Assembly: GCF_010537335.1 (NCBI RefSeq)
Contig: NZ_AP019711.1
Span: 1,302,001-1,366,000, forward strand
Origin: Amedibacterium intestinale
GTDB taxonomy: Bacteria; Bacillota_I; Bacilli_A; Erysipelotrichales; Erysipelotrichaceae
DNA length: 64,000 nt
Reading direction: 5' to 3'
Shown here: one piece after another, positions 16,953 through 26,635 of the stretch
Layout: the number at the start of each line of letters is the position of its first letter
Numbering within the stretch: the first letter of the stretch is position 1
Made by a program: the position numbers and the translations under genes
Notes under the pieces: generated by a model
Databases searched by the model: none
What the model was told of the DNA's origin: nothing
The model's input: the letters and a program-made list of their open reading frames with translations, nothing else

Positions 16953-17927
16953 ATGAATTTTGCAATCCTAGGTACAGGAAATATTGCACATATCATGGCG
17001 GATACCATAAAGAAAATGAAACATCCAGACATTTCTTTATATGCTGTTGCATCAAGAAATTTAGAAAAAGCAGAAGCTTTTGCCTCTAAATACCATATAC
17101 CTGCTGCATATGGAAGTTATGAAGAACTTGTTAAAGATGAACAGATTGATTTGATTTATATTGCTACCCCACATTCTCATCATTATGAGCATGCCAAACT
17201 ATGTATTCTTCATCATAAACCTGTATTGTGTGAAAAATCATTCACTGCCAATGCCAAACAGGCAGAAGAACTATTAAGTCTTGCAAAGAAACAAAAAGTT
17301 TTTATTAGTGAAGCTATCTGGACCAGATATATGCCTTCAAGAACAATTATTAAATCAATTGTAGAATCTAAAGTTCTTGGAGAGGTTCATTCTATTCAAG
17401 CCAATCTGGGATATCCAATAAAAGATGTACCACGTATGAGCAATCCAGAGTTGGCAGGAGGTGCTTTATTAGATGTTGGTATCTATACCTTAAACTTTGC
17501 CATGATGGCATTTGGTGAGGATGTAAGTGATGTCAAAGCACATGCTGTGATGTCTACTCAGGGAGTCGATTTATTAGACAGTATCACGTTATATTGGAAA
17601 GATAAGAAAATTGCTGTTTTACATGCCAGCATGCTTACGCCAACTGATCGCATGGGATATATTTATGGAGAAGATGGCTATCTCACCATAACCAATATCA
17701 ACAATCCAGAAAAAATTGAACGCTTTAATAAAGACCATCAACTTATAGAAACATATACCATTCCCTCTCAGATTACAGGTTATGAATATGAAGTACTAGC
17801 ATGTTATGATGCACTGAAAGAAAACAAGCTTGAATGTCCACAAATGCCACACCACGTAACTCTTCATATCATGAAACTTATGGATACCATACGAAAACAA
17901 TGGAATATGAAATATCCCTTTGAATAG
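16953..17927 (+). CDS. Gfo/Idh/MocA-family oxidoreductase
   Basis: NAD(P)-dependent sugar or cyclitol dehydrogenase, 324 residues, cytosolic. The N-terminal Rossmann motif is AILGTGNIAH, followed by the family segment LCEKSFTANAKQAEEL with the conserved Lys (CEKS). The C-terminal alpha/beta domain has GGALLDVGIYTLNFA. The substrate is not evident. GGAGG lies upstream. It is divergent from the pfl operon and ends at a bidirectional terminator. Confidence 0.92.
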   Translation: MNFAILGTGNIAHIMADTIKKMKHPDISLYAVASRNLEKAEAFASKYHIPAAYGSYEELVKDEQIDLIYIATPHSHHYEHAKLCILHHKPVLCEKSFTANAKQAEELLSLAKKQKVFISEAIWTRYMPSRTIIKSIVESKVLGEVHSIQANLGYPIKDVPRMSNPELAGGALLDVGIYTLNFAMMAFGEDVSDVKAHAVMSTQGVDLLDSITLYWKDKKIAVLHASMLTPTDRMGYIYGEDGYLTITNINNPEKIERFNKDHQLIETYTIPSQITGYEYEVLACYDALKENKLECPQMPHHVTLHIMKLMDTIRKQWNMKYPFE

Positions 17928-17930
17928 CAA

Positions 17931-17957
17931 AAAACAGCAGGAAATCTGCTGTTTTTG
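17931..17957. terminator. Bidirectional terminator
   Basis: AACAGCAG and CTGCTGTT form an 8-bp stem with a GAAAT loop and T-runs on both strands. It serves the convergent Gfo/Idh/MocA and CBS-domain genes. Confidence 0.88.
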
Positions 17958-17960
17958 TTA

Positions 17961-19250
17961 TCATTTATCTTCCTTATTCTCTTCATCTTCAGCCTTAGGC
18001 TGCGGTAAAATTAAATGTACTTCTTCAATACGATTTTTCAAAAGCTGATGAACTTCTAAAATTGTGCCATCCTCTAATACAATTCGATCATGCAATTGTG
18101 GAAGACGATTCAACTTATCAATAATCAAACCACCAATCGAATCAAAATCTTCTGATTCTAAATCTAAATCCAATTCATCATTTAAATCATTCAAGCTAAC
18201 AAAACCTTTAATGATATATTCACGATCTTTAACTTTACGAATATACTCCTCTTCATGTTCGTCATATTCGTCATGAATTTCCCCTACAATTTCTTCTAGA
18301 ATATCTTCAAGTGTAATCAGACCGGAAGTTTCTCCATATTCATCCAATACAATTGCGATATTAATAGAAGTCTTACGCATTTCTACTAAAAGATCAGAAA
18401 CTTTTTGATTTTCATATGTAAAATAAGGCTTACGCAAAATCTTGCTGATTTTAAAATCTTTCATGTTATCTTTATATAACAGAAGATCTTTCATGTTGAT
18501 CGTTCCAACAACGTTATCAGTAGTTCCCTGATATATAGGAAGGCGTGTAAATTTTTCTTTTCTAAAAATCGCTATTAATTCTTCATAACTCGTTCCAATT
18601 TCAGCAAAGACAACATGAATTCTAGGAACCATAACTTCCTTCGCTTTGGCATCTCCTAAATCAAACACATTGTTAATCATTTCTTTTTCATCTGTTTCAA
18701 TGACACCTTCTTCATGACTCACATCCACAATCGTACGCAATTCATTTTCTGTCATTCTCTGTGTACTTTTATTCATATCAATACGAAACAGCTTCAATAT
18801 TATTTTTGAAACAAAGTTAATAACAACAATAATTGGTGTTAAAACTGTCATTAAAAAGGAAATAATGCCTGCATAAAACAAGGCCATCCCTTCATTATGC
18901 TGTGTTGCAATCGTTTTTGGTGTAATCTCTCCAAAAATCAAAATAAGCAATGTGATGATAAACGTGGCAATACTAACTGCATAGCCCCCAAAAGAATATG
19001 CTATTGTTGCAGTAATAGAGGCTGCAAATGTATTTACCAAGTTATTTCCAATTAAAATAGCACTTAACATTTTGGAAGAATCTTCTGTAATATCAAGTAC
19101 CTTCTGTGCTCGATGATTTCCTTCTTCTGCCAAAGCACGCATTTTCATTTTACTGACTGAAATCAGTGAAGTTTCTGCAGAAGAAAAGAATCCAGATAAA
19201 AACAAAAGTATAATTAAAATTAGAATTTGAACACCCAGTTCCGAGTCCAT
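17961..19250 (-). CDS. CNNM/CBS-domain membrane protein (TlyC/CorC family)
   Basis: 429 residues: an N-terminal CNNM (DUF21) membrane domain of about four helices (1-165, with the SGFFSSAETSLISVSKMK motif), paired CBS domains (about 205-325) that usually bind adenine nucleotides, and a C-terminal CorC/HlyC domain (about 345-415) ending in an acidic tail. Homologues take part in Mg2+ or other cation transport; the old name hemolysin is misleading. Good GAGGAGAG site. Probably monocistronic. Confidence 0.93.
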   Translation of the reverse strand: MDSELGVQILILIILLFLSGFFSSAETSLISVSKMKMRALAEEGNHRAQKVLDITEDSSKMLSAILIGNNLVNTFAASITATIAYSFGGYAVSIATFIITLLILIFGEITPKTIATQHNEGMALFYAGIISFLMTVLTPIIVVINFVSKIILKLFRIDMNKSTQRMTENELRTIVDVSHEEGVIETDEKEMINNVFDLGDAKAKEVMVPRIHVVFAEIGTSYEELIAIFRKEKFTRLPIYQGTTDNVVGTINMKDLLLYKDNMKDFKISKILRKPYFTYENQKVSDLLVEMRKTSINIAIVLDEYGETSGLITLEDILEEIVGEIHDEYDEHEEEYIRKVKDREYIIKGFVSLNDLNDELDLDLESEDFDSIGGLIIDKLNRLPQLHDRIVLEDGTILEVHQLLKNRIEEVHLILPQPKAEDEENKEDK

Positions 19251-19325
19251 ATAAGCAATCTCTCCTCATTTTTTCATGTAATTTAATGTGAAACACCATT
19301 ATATTAGCATTTCTTCTCATAATAA

Positions 19326-20195
19326 TCAAATTTTTTCCTTTTTCATACAAGAAGAAGCAGCTTCCCTCTTTTTTCTTCTATTTACATCTTCCTGTATCCA
19401 CAATGCAACAGCATCCTCATTATTGGAACCAATAACTCCATCTGCCAATGCTTTTATTTCATCAATTGCATTGCTTACTGCATAACAGGCATCACTTGCT
19501 TTAAACATTTCTATATCGTTGGCAGCATCACCAAAGCAAATAACTTCATCAAACCCTTCTTTTTCTTTTAAACGAAGCATCGCATCCGCTTTGCTAGCCT
19601 TTTTAGGCATTACTTCCAGCCAGTATTCCTCACGATTTCTTTCTTGTTGATAAACGATCATAAAAGAACATGTATTTTCTAAAACCTCATATACATCATC
19701 TAAATTTTCTTTATCATCAATGATCGTAAAATAAAAAATATCTCCCTGAAGCAAATCCTTTCGATTATCTAGTTCTATAAAACGAGGATCATTTTTTCTA
19801 CTGTATCGATAATGGGCCGCACCTTCATGAAATTCATGTTTCTCATATAACACTTTTTCAACTCCATCAATATATGTATAAACAAAGGGATGAAGCCCAT
19901 ATTGTGTAAACAATTCCAAAAGCTTCTGTGCTTCTTCTTTTGAAAATAAACGTTCATGTAAGACCTTTTTACTGGAAGGTTCTAATATATATACACCATT
20001 ATATACAATAACCCCATCTCTTAACTTTAAACCCTGAATAACAGATTGTGCAGAAAGCATGGAACGTGCTGTCGCAAAAGAAATATGTTCTCCCTGCTCT
20101 ACCAGTGAATTTATAATCCGTATTGTTTTTTCACTTAGTTTGCTGTCATCATTTAATAATGTCCCATCTAAATCACTCAAATATAATGTTTTCAT
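19326..20195 (-). CDS. Cof-type HAD-IIB hydrolase
   Basis: 289-residue cytosolic phosphatase of the haloacid dehalogenase superfamily. Motif I is DLDGTLLND, motif II lies in FATARS, motif III supplies the Lys of KASKADAML, and motif IV is FGDAANDIEM. The large cap domain between motifs II and III is of the Cof (C2B) type. Likely substrates are sugar phosphates or flavin-type phosphates, which cannot be told apart here. GAAGGAA lies before the ATG. Confidence 0.92.
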   Translation of the reverse strand: MKTLYLSDLDGTLLNDDSKLSEKTIRIINSLVEQGEHISFATARSMLSAQSVIQGLKLRDGVIVYNGVYILEPSSKKVLHERLFSKEEAQKLLELFTQYGLHPFVYTYIDGVEKVLYEKHEFHEGAAHYRYSRKNDPRFIELDNRKDLLQGDIFYFTIIDDKENLDDVYEVLENTCSFMIVYQQERNREEYWLEVMPKKASKADAMLRLKEKEGFDEVICFGDAANDIEMFKASDACYAVSNAIDEIKALADGVIGSNNEDAVALWIQEDVNRRKKREAASSCMKKEKI

Positions 20196-20318
20196 AACAT
20201 TCCTTCTTTCCTGCTGCTATGAAAAAGTATAACATAAAATATACTTTCATTTTCATAAATATTTGTAATCTATTCATATGCATAGTATGATATTACAAAA
20301 GAACAAGAGGTATGATTT

Positions 20319-22178
20319 ATGGAATGGAACTGGAAAAACTTAACATTTAACTTTAAAGAAGATACACTGCAGATAAAAATTCATACACCAGATACAAACT
20401 GGATCACACAAAAGTATCGTGCCTATCTTCTCACTGATGAAAGAAAACTTTATTTTCATGATATAAAAAGCATTTCTCATATCCCCTACAAAAATGGTAT
20501 AGGAGAAGGCATTTTAACACATTATTTAGATGATGGTCTTGCATTTGATACAATAATATGGAGTGAATATCGTAATGGAACTTTACATTTTGAATGGATT
20601 CCAATAAAAGAAGATAAAAACATTAAAGAAGTTGTGTGGCCTTCCCCTATGGAATTTGAAGCATACGATTCTCATTGGTATTCACTTTTAAATTTACAGC
20701 AGGGACTGCTTTTACCAAATACATGGAAAGAAGAATTAACAAAGCTTCCCTTTGATGGACAGTTTGCTTCTTCCAGTGCTTATATGCCATGGTTTGGACA
20801 AATTAAAAACCGCAATGGATATATGTGTATCTGTGAAACGTACTGGGACTGTGCTTATAGTGTAGAGCACCCTGCCAATGGACCTTATACAAATTTATTT
20901 CTTCGCTGGCTGCCTAGTATGGGACATATGTGCTATCCTAGAAAAATGCAGATGCACTTTTATCAAAACTGCGATTACAATACACTTTGCAAAGAATATC
21001 GTCTATATGCAGAAGAAAAAGGAAAAGTAACCACATTAAAAGAAAAATGTGCAAAAAATCCTCTTGTAGATAAACTTATTGGAAGTGGCTTTGTTCATAT
21101 GGGAATTAAAACCTTTGTACAAAAAGATTCTTCATTTTATGATCAAAAAGATCCTGAAAAAAACAATTCCATAACTTCTTTTTCAAAGCGTGCAGAAGAA
21201 ATTTTACATTATAAAAAACAAGGAATAAAAAAGCTTTACCTTCACTTAGATGGATGGGCACAATATGGATATGACAACAACCATCCAGATATTCTTCCTG
21301 CATGCGAAGAAGCCGGAGGATGGGAAGGTTTGAAAGCCTTAAGCGACACGATAAAAAACTGCAATTATATGCTGGGACTTCACGATCAATATCGTGATTA
21401 TTATCATCGGGCTGCTTCTTATGATCCAGCTTACAGTGTGCATACAGCAAATGCTAAACGGCCATCTCACGCATCTTGGGCAGGAGGTCATCAGGATTAT
21501 TTATGTTCTGCTTTTGCCCCATTGTATGTAAAACGAAATTATACAGAAATCTTAGCTCACAATATTCATTTAGAAGGCAGTTATCTTGATGTATTTACAT
21601 GCAATGAACCAGATGAATGCATTCATCCATACCACCCTGTTTCCCGCAGACAATGTCTGGATAATCGACTGGAATGCTTCTCTTATATGCAAAGCCAGGG
21701 TATCTTGCCTAGCAGCGAGGAAGTTAATGAATGGGCTCTTTCTCAACTTGTATATTGTCATTATGCACCTTATGATTTTCAAATGCATGCTTCCAGTGAA
21801 CCAAGAAAAGGAATTCCAGTTCCATTATTTAATTTAGTCTACCATGACTGCGTACTTATTCCCTGGCCAATGGAAAAACAAAAAGGTGGAGATGACTTTA
21901 TGTTATATGCATTATTGAATGGTGGAGGAGCTTATTTAAGAAAAGATGCAGCATATCCTAATACAGATGGCATGTTTGAAAATGAATATGAAAAACTGTC
22001 AGAAGAAGAATGTATAAAACGCTGCCAGATCGTAGCCCAGCTGCAGGAAAAAGTAGCTTATCAGAAAATGGTGCATCATGAATTTATTCATCACGATCCT
22101 CATCTTCAAAAAACTGTTTTTGAAGATGGAACAACCATTACTATCGATTTATATAAACAAACTTTTAAAATACAATAA
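20319..22178 (+). CDS. Intracellular glycosidase, probably GH129/GH101-like
   Basis: 619 residues without signal peptide or membrane segment. The middle of the chain has TIM-barrel features: KKLYLHLDGWAQYGYDNNHP, MLGLHDQYRDYYH, and EGSYLDVFTCNEPDECIHP, where acidic residues could be catalytic. The size and pattern recall cytosolic GH129 alpha-N-acetylgalactosaminidases and the related DUF5696/GH101 group, which act on mucin-type glycans. The assignment is from memory of family shape, so it is tentative. No transporter is adjacent; a small companion gene follows 69 bases downstream. Confidence 0.6.
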   Translation: MEWNWKNLTFNFKEDTLQIKIHTPDTNWITQKYRAYLLTDERKLYFHDIKSISHIPYKNGIGEGILTHYLDDGLAFDTIIWSEYRNGTLHFEWIPIKEDKNIKEVVWPSPMEFEAYDSHWYSLLNLQQGLLLPNTWKEELTKLPFDGQFASSSAYMPWFGQIKNRNGYMCICETYWDCAYSVEHPANGPYTNLFLRWLPSMGHMCYPRKMQMHFYQNCDYNTLCKEYRLYAEEKGKVTTLKEKCAKNPLVDKLIGSGFVHMGIKTFVQKDSSFYDQKDPEKNNSITSFSKRAEEILHYKKQGIKKLYLHLDGWAQYGYDNNHPDILPACEEAGGWEGLKALSDTIKNCNYMLGLHDQYRDYYHRAASYDPAYSVHTANAKRPSHASWAGGHQDYLCSAFAPLYVKRNYTEILAHNIHLEGSYLDVFTCNEPDECIHPYHPVSRRQCLDNRLECFSYMQSQGILPSSEEVNEWALSQLVYCHYAPYDFQMHASSEPRKGIPVPLFNLVYHDCVLIPWPMEKQKGGDDFMLYALLNGGGAYLRKDAAYPNTDGMFENEYEKLSEEECIKRCQIVAQLQEKVAYQKMVHHEFIHHDPHLQKTVFEDGTTITIDLYKQTFKIQ

Positions 22179-22247
22179 AGTACATTTATCAATAGCATTT
22201 TAACCGTTTTCATGCTAGGATTAAAATGTTATCAAGGGGAGGTCAAT

Positions 22248-22694
22248 ATGAAACCAAAAAAAGAAAATGTCAGAACTCTTCCTTTTAAAGAAGAAGATAT
22301 TCGCTATGTCATCATGAATCCCAAACAGCATAATATCCGTAAATATAAAGAATATCGTAAATTAGATGAACAAAACTGGATTGAAGATTATGGTGATGGC
22401 GCTATTGAACAGTTCACAATTATCAAAAACACATCCAAAAAAATTGTACTGAAAAACTACCCTGTAGGTTCCAGTTCTAAAAAAGTATATACCACTTCCT
22501 TTACATTTCATCCTAATACAGATGGAACTTGTACTTTAGAAATTCTCTTAGATTTAAAAAAAGGAAATATCTTTCGTCAAATCACATATCTATTTGATGC
22601 CCTTACAAATATGGAAGAATACTATGACAATATGTTTAAAAAGATTTCTTATGAATGCAGCAAGATTGCAGAACCTGTAACAGCTGATAAGTAA
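22248..22694 (+). CDS. Hypothetical protein, 148 aa
   Basis: Starts at the ATG at 22248 (MKPKKENVRTLPFKEEDI), preceded by GGGGAGG; an upstream in-frame ATG lacks a binding site. The sequence is soluble, with alternating strands and a C-terminal helix (FDALTNMEEYYDNMFKKI) that faintly recalls SRPBCC/START-like folds. No family is recognised. It follows the glycosidase in the same direction and shares its terminator region. Confidence 0.7.
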   Translation: MKPKKENVRTLPFKEEDIRYVIMNPKQHNIRKYKEYRKLDEQNWIEDYGDGAIEQFTIIKNTSKKIVLKNYPVGSSSKKVYTTSFTFHPNTDGTCTLEILLDLKKGNIFRQITYLFDALTNMEEYYDNMFKKISYECSKIAEPVTADK

Positions 22695-22695
22695 A

Positions 22696-22732
22696 AAAGC
22701 CGATATGTCAGAAAAACATATCGGCTTTTTCT
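22696..22732. terminator. Bidirectional terminator
   Basis: AAAGCCGATATG and CATATCGGCTTT form a 12-bp perfect stem with T-rich flanks, between convergent genes. Confidence 0.92.
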
Positions 22733-23635
22733 TTATTTCCAAAGTCCATTTGGATATTCGTTTTTATCAACTAGATTTTTAATTCCTGCTTTTACATTTG
22801 GCTTATCTTCCTGATAAGTTACCCCAAACCATTTTTCATCACTGCTTAACAATTTAACATCGACATTTCCTTCTTTAATAAGTTCATCGACAACAACTGG
22901 AATTAAAAATTCTGCTTTCATTGGATTTTCTTTCACTTTTTCTTCTAGGAAAACATGGAACTTCTCTTCGATTTTTTCAATGAAATCTGGATAGAATCCC
23001 CACATATTCATAGATACTAAAGATTTCGCATCAACATCTACCCATTCATCATTTTCAAAATACTGTACACCACAATCATGTTTCTCAATTTTCGCACATT
23101 CTTTTACTTCACTTAACAATCCATCTTTTGACTGGCAGATTCCACGAGTCACACTTCCATTGTCTGTTAACGTATTTTCTAAAATATATCCAACCAATGC
23201 ATACTGTTTGTGAGTTTCATCCGCAAGATAATCATGCAATGTCTGATAAGAACCTTTTCCATAGAAATCATCCGCATTAATAATTGCAAATGGTTCTTTC
23301 ACTACATCTTTACAGCATAAAAGTGCATGTGCAGTACCCCAAGGTTTTGTTCTACCTTCTGGAATTTCAAATCCTTCAGGAAGCATAGAATCCATTCCCT
23401 GGAATACATATTCCACTTCAATTTTTTCTGCTATTTTGCTTCCGATTAATTCAATAAAATCTTTTTCCATTTCTTTTTTAATGATGAAAACGATTTTATC
23501 AAATCCTGCACGAATTGCATCATATGCAGAAAATTCTAAAATTGCTTCTCCATTTGGCCCTAATGGATCCATCTGTTTTAATCCGCCATAGCGACTTCCC
23601 ATACCAGCCGCAAGTACAACTAATGTTGTTTTCAT
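22733..23635 (-). CDS. Sugar-phosphate nucleotidyltransferase
   Basis: 300-residue cytosolic enzyme that activates a sugar 1-phosphate with an NTP. The nucleotide-binding signature is VVLAAGMGSRYGGLKQMDPLGPNGE, split here as VVLAAGMGSRYGGLK and QMDPLGPNGE; the catalytic Asp lies in AIINADDFYG. The branch resembles UTP-glucose-1-phosphate-type enzymes that carry a C-terminal extension (KNEYPNGLWK). The exact sugar is not visible. The gene is alone. Confidence 0.88.
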   Translation of the reverse strand: MKTTLVVLAAGMGSRYGGLKQMDPLGPNGEAILEFSAYDAIRAGFDKIVFIIKKEMEKDFIELIGSKIAEKIEVEYVFQGMDSMLPEGFEIPEGRTKPWGTAHALLCCKDVVKEPFAIINADDFYGKGSYQTLHDYLADETHKQYALVGYILENTLTDNGSVTRGICQSKDGLLSEVKECAKIEKHDCGVQYFENDEWVDVDAKSLVSMNMWGFYPDFIEKIEEKFHVFLEEKVKENPMKAEFLIPVVVDELIKEGNVDVKLLSSDEKWFGVTYQEDKPNVKAGIKNLVDKNEYPNGLWK

Positions 23636-23792
23636 ATTTCTTCACCTCGTTAATTTCCTTTGTCATTTTATCATAATTACAAATTGATGAAAAGGATTTC
23701 AATAAGAAAATAAGCTTTCTAGGCATCTAAAAGAGGCAATAGTTTCTTTTTTTACATATCATAATGCAGAAATATAAAAAGGAGGAGATTTT

Positions 23793-25157
23793 ATGGGAAT
23801 AACAAGTGTAAACAAAACGATTGACAAACAGGAAATCAGCTGTGATGAAACTTTAAAAGTTACCCTGTCTTTAAATGCAGCGCCTAACATCATTACCCAT
23901 CCAGTGGATATTGTACTTATATTGGATGAGTCAAAAAGTATGGAAGTCAGTGCTTTGGAAAACCTGAAAATAGCAGCCGATGCATTCATTGATATTATTC
24001 AGGAATCTACCCAGGGAGAAAGTGGACAAATTGGTTCTGGAAGTCATATCGGTATTGTCAGCTTTTCCGATACAGCAACACAAGAAACACAGCTTATTAC
24101 CTCGACTGCAGATTTAAAACAAGCAATTGACAGCCTTCATGCGAATGGAAGAACAAATCATGCGGATGCTTTTACAAAAGCAATTGACTTATTCAATGCA
24201 GCTTCCAGCAATGAAAAAGTCATGATCATGTTTACTGATGGAAAAACAACGATTGGACTAGATCCTGCGCCTATTGCACAAAATGCCAAAGCACAGGGTA
24301 TTGAGATTTATTGTATTGGACTTTTAGGAAGTGATGGTGTCGATGCAGATGCTTTGAATGAATGGGCAAGTGACCCTGACGCTACTCATGTCGCACTTAC
24401 CCCAAATGAAGAAGATTTGAAAAAACTATTTGAAGATCTCGCAATGAATATTACACAGCCCGGAGCTACAAATATTGTATTAGAAGATATCATACAGCCA
24501 GATTTTACAATTAGCGGTATTCTTGCACCTGATAAAGGAACTGCAATCATAATGGATTCACAGACCATTAAATGGAATATTAGTGCTCTAGGTGTCAAAG
24601 AAAGTGAAAATGCAGTATTAGAATTTTATATTCGACACATTGGAACTGCATCCGGCTTAAAAAAAGTAAATGAATCTATTTTATATGAAGATACACAAGG
24701 TAATGTTGTGGATTTCCCAGAACCTATGGTACAAGTAAATTGTGGAGGTGATGTCATAGGAGAAAATTGTCCTGAACCAAAAGAAATATGGCTAGATCAC
24801 TGTAAAGATTTCATTGAAGTTAACGCAGGTGATGTATATTTGCACTCACAGGGAAGACTATTAGAAATTGAAACTACGATCAAACATGTATGCCCTGATA
24901 AAAGAGTAGCTTTGGCTATCGCAGTCAGTGAAGAAGATGAATACAAAAAAGAGCATTCTTTAGGTACAAAGTTTCTAACAATCCCTGCACATCATGAAAA
25001 AGAATGTAAAGATATTCATGTTAAATGTATTCCATTTGTCTTGCCAGAAGAAAACTGCCGTTGCGATATGGGGATGTGTCAAAACCGCAAAATTAAAATC
25101 CGTGTATTTGCAAATACCATTGACAGTGATGTTCACTGCTGCAAAGATACAAACTAA
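23793..25157 (+). CDS. Cytosolic VWA-domain protein with Cys-rich C-terminus
   Basis: 454 residues with no signal peptide. A von Willebrand A domain occupies about 37-210, with an intact MIDAS: D45-x-S47-x-S49 (LDESKSM), a Thr in GRTNHADAF and FTDGKTT. Residues 220-315 look like a beta-rich domain of unusual conserved form. The C-terminal 140 residues contain at least eleven cysteines (VNCGG, NCRCDMGMCQ, HCC), suggesting a metal site or disulfide-linked structure. GGAGGAG precedes the ATG. The gene stands alone, and its partner protein is unknown. Confidence 0.85.
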   Translation: MGITSVNKTIDKQEISCDETLKVTLSLNAAPNIITHPVDIVLILDESKSMEVSALENLKIAADAFIDIIQESTQGESGQIGSGSHIGIVSFSDTATQETQLITSTADLKQAIDSLHANGRTNHADAFTKAIDLFNAASSNEKVMIMFTDGKTTIGLDPAPIAQNAKAQGIEIYCIGLLGSDGVDADALNEWASDPDATHVALTPNEEDLKKLFEDLAMNITQPGATNIVLEDIIQPDFTISGILAPDKGTAIIMDSQTIKWNISALGVKESENAVLEFYIRHIGTASGLKKVNESILYEDTQGNVVDFPEPMVQVNCGGDVIGENCPEPKEIWLDHCKDFIEVNAGDVYLHSQGRLLEIETTIKHVCPDKRVALAIAVSEEDEYKKEHSLGTKFLTIPAHHEKECKDIHVKCIPFVLPEENCRCDMGMCQNRKIKIRVFANTIDSDVHCCKDTN

Positions 25158-25160
25158 CAA

Positions 25161-25187
25161 AAAACCTGTCATAGCGACAGGTTTTTG
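25161..25187. terminator. Bidirectional terminator
   Basis: AAAACCTGTC and GACAGGTTTT form a 10-bp stem with a 5-base loop, between the convergent VWA and DUF349 genes. Confidence 0.9.
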
Positions 25188-25194
25188 CATTTAT

Positions 25195-26352
25195 TTATTT
25201 GTCATTTTCAAGTTTTGCATCGATATCAGCAATTTCTTCTTCTAATTCCTGAATGAAAGCTTCTTTATCCGCAATCGCATCTTCCATATCGGCAATTGCT
25301 CTTTCTCCTAAAAGACCAACCATATCTGCCTGCATACGTTTGATTTGCTGTTTCTGTTTTAAAATTAGATCTGCTTTTCGATTACGAATATCTAACATAC
25401 GATTTCTCCAGTTCGCATGCTTTTGTTCATTCCATTCTTTTAATCCATGGAAATATGCATCCATTACAGAACGGAATTCCTGCCAGATAGTATCTTCTCT
25501 ATCTTTTCCACATGATCCAACACCTTTCCATTCAACACCTAAATCCTTCATTTTCTGTGTATTCTCACGTGTATATTCTTTTGTTTCTACAATATTGCGA
25601 GCCTGTTCCAGCAATTTCTGCTTTTCTTCATATTTAGCATCAAATTCTTCACGAAGAGTGTTATAATGTGCATTTCTTCTATCATAGAACGCCTGGCGAT
25701 AAGCATTGAACTGTTCCCATAACTGCTCTTCCTCTTTACCAGCACTTCCAAATGCTTTCCATGCATCCAAAAGCTCTTTAAAGATTTCTCCTGTTTTTTT
25801 CCATTCTTCGCTATCTTTTAAAGAAGCTGCTTTTTCTATTAATTCCTGTTTTCCTTTTTGAGAAGCTTCAAATTTCGCCTGCATATCTTCCCAATGCGCA
25901 TGCTTGCGGTCAAAGAATTTCTGTCTTTCGCTATTGAATTCTTCCCATAAAACATCGTCTTTTTCTCTTCCCGCAGATGGACATGCCTTCCACTCATCCA
26001 TCAATACTTTCATATCCTCACTTGCTTTATTCCAGTCCTCAGACACAGCAGCTTTACGAGCTCTTTCAATTAATGCTTTTTTAACATCTTCATGTGCTTT
26101 ATACTCTGCATTTCTTTTCCCAAAGAAACCATCTACAAACTGTTCAAACTCTTCCATCAAAGAATCTTCATAAGCGGATTCCCAATAATGGATTCTTCTC
26201 CATTTTCTTTGGATATCCATTACTGTTTTAAAATCCTCATTCCAGTCTTCACTTAACTGCAGCTCTCTTACTTCTTTTAAGATTTCCTCACGAAGTTTTA
26301 CATCTTCATCAAAATCACTTACTTCAAACATTTCATCTACATCATTACGCAT
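25195..26352 (-). CDS. DUF349 repeat protein
   Basis: 385 residues, almost wholly helical, made of about four DUF349 repeats. The core W-x-E-F-x-R-x-F-x-R-x-x-x-H pattern recurs at EEFNSERQKFFDRKHAHW, EQFNAYRQAFYDRRNAHY and QEFRSVMDAYFHGLKEW, and the first copy is at EEFEQFVDGFFGKRNAEY. A coiled coil ends the protein (IQELEEEIADIDAKLE). The family is common in Bacteroidota and some Bacillota, and its function is not settled. GGAGGG precedes the start. Monocistronic. Confidence 0.88.
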   Translation of the reverse strand: MRNDVDEMFEVSDFDEDVKLREEILKEVRELQLSEDWNEDFKTVMDIQRKWRRIHYWESAYEDSLMEEFEQFVDGFFGKRNAEYKAHEDVKKALIERARKAAVSEDWNKASEDMKVLMDEWKACPSAGREKDDVLWEEFNSERQKFFDRKHAHWEDMQAKFEASQKGKQELIEKAASLKDSEEWKKTGEIFKELLDAWKAFGSAGKEEEQLWEQFNAYRQAFYDRRNAHYNTLREEFDAKYEEKQKLLEQARNIVETKEYTRENTQKMKDLGVEWKGVGSCGKDREDTIWQEFRSVMDAYFHGLKEWNEQKHANWRNRMLDIRNRKADLILKQKQQIKRMQADMVGLLGERAIADMEDAIADKEAFIQELEEEIADIDAKLENDK

Positions 26353-26635
26353 AAAAACCCTCCATCGATAAACCGATTTTCTTTAATATATAAATTTTAA
26401 CTCATATAACAAAAAATATCATTCTTTTTTATAAAATATTTAAAAAAACTCATATTTTATAAAGAAAATTCCTTTCATTCATACATTTCTTCATGATTAT
26501 TTGTTATATACTAAGTTCTCTTCATTATCTAATTGAATGTATACATAACAATTTGAAGTAACAGAAGAATACGATTCGCTGTCTATTGAATACCAGCAGG
26601 TCATCTTATCAAATTAAGATTTGTATATCTTCTTT

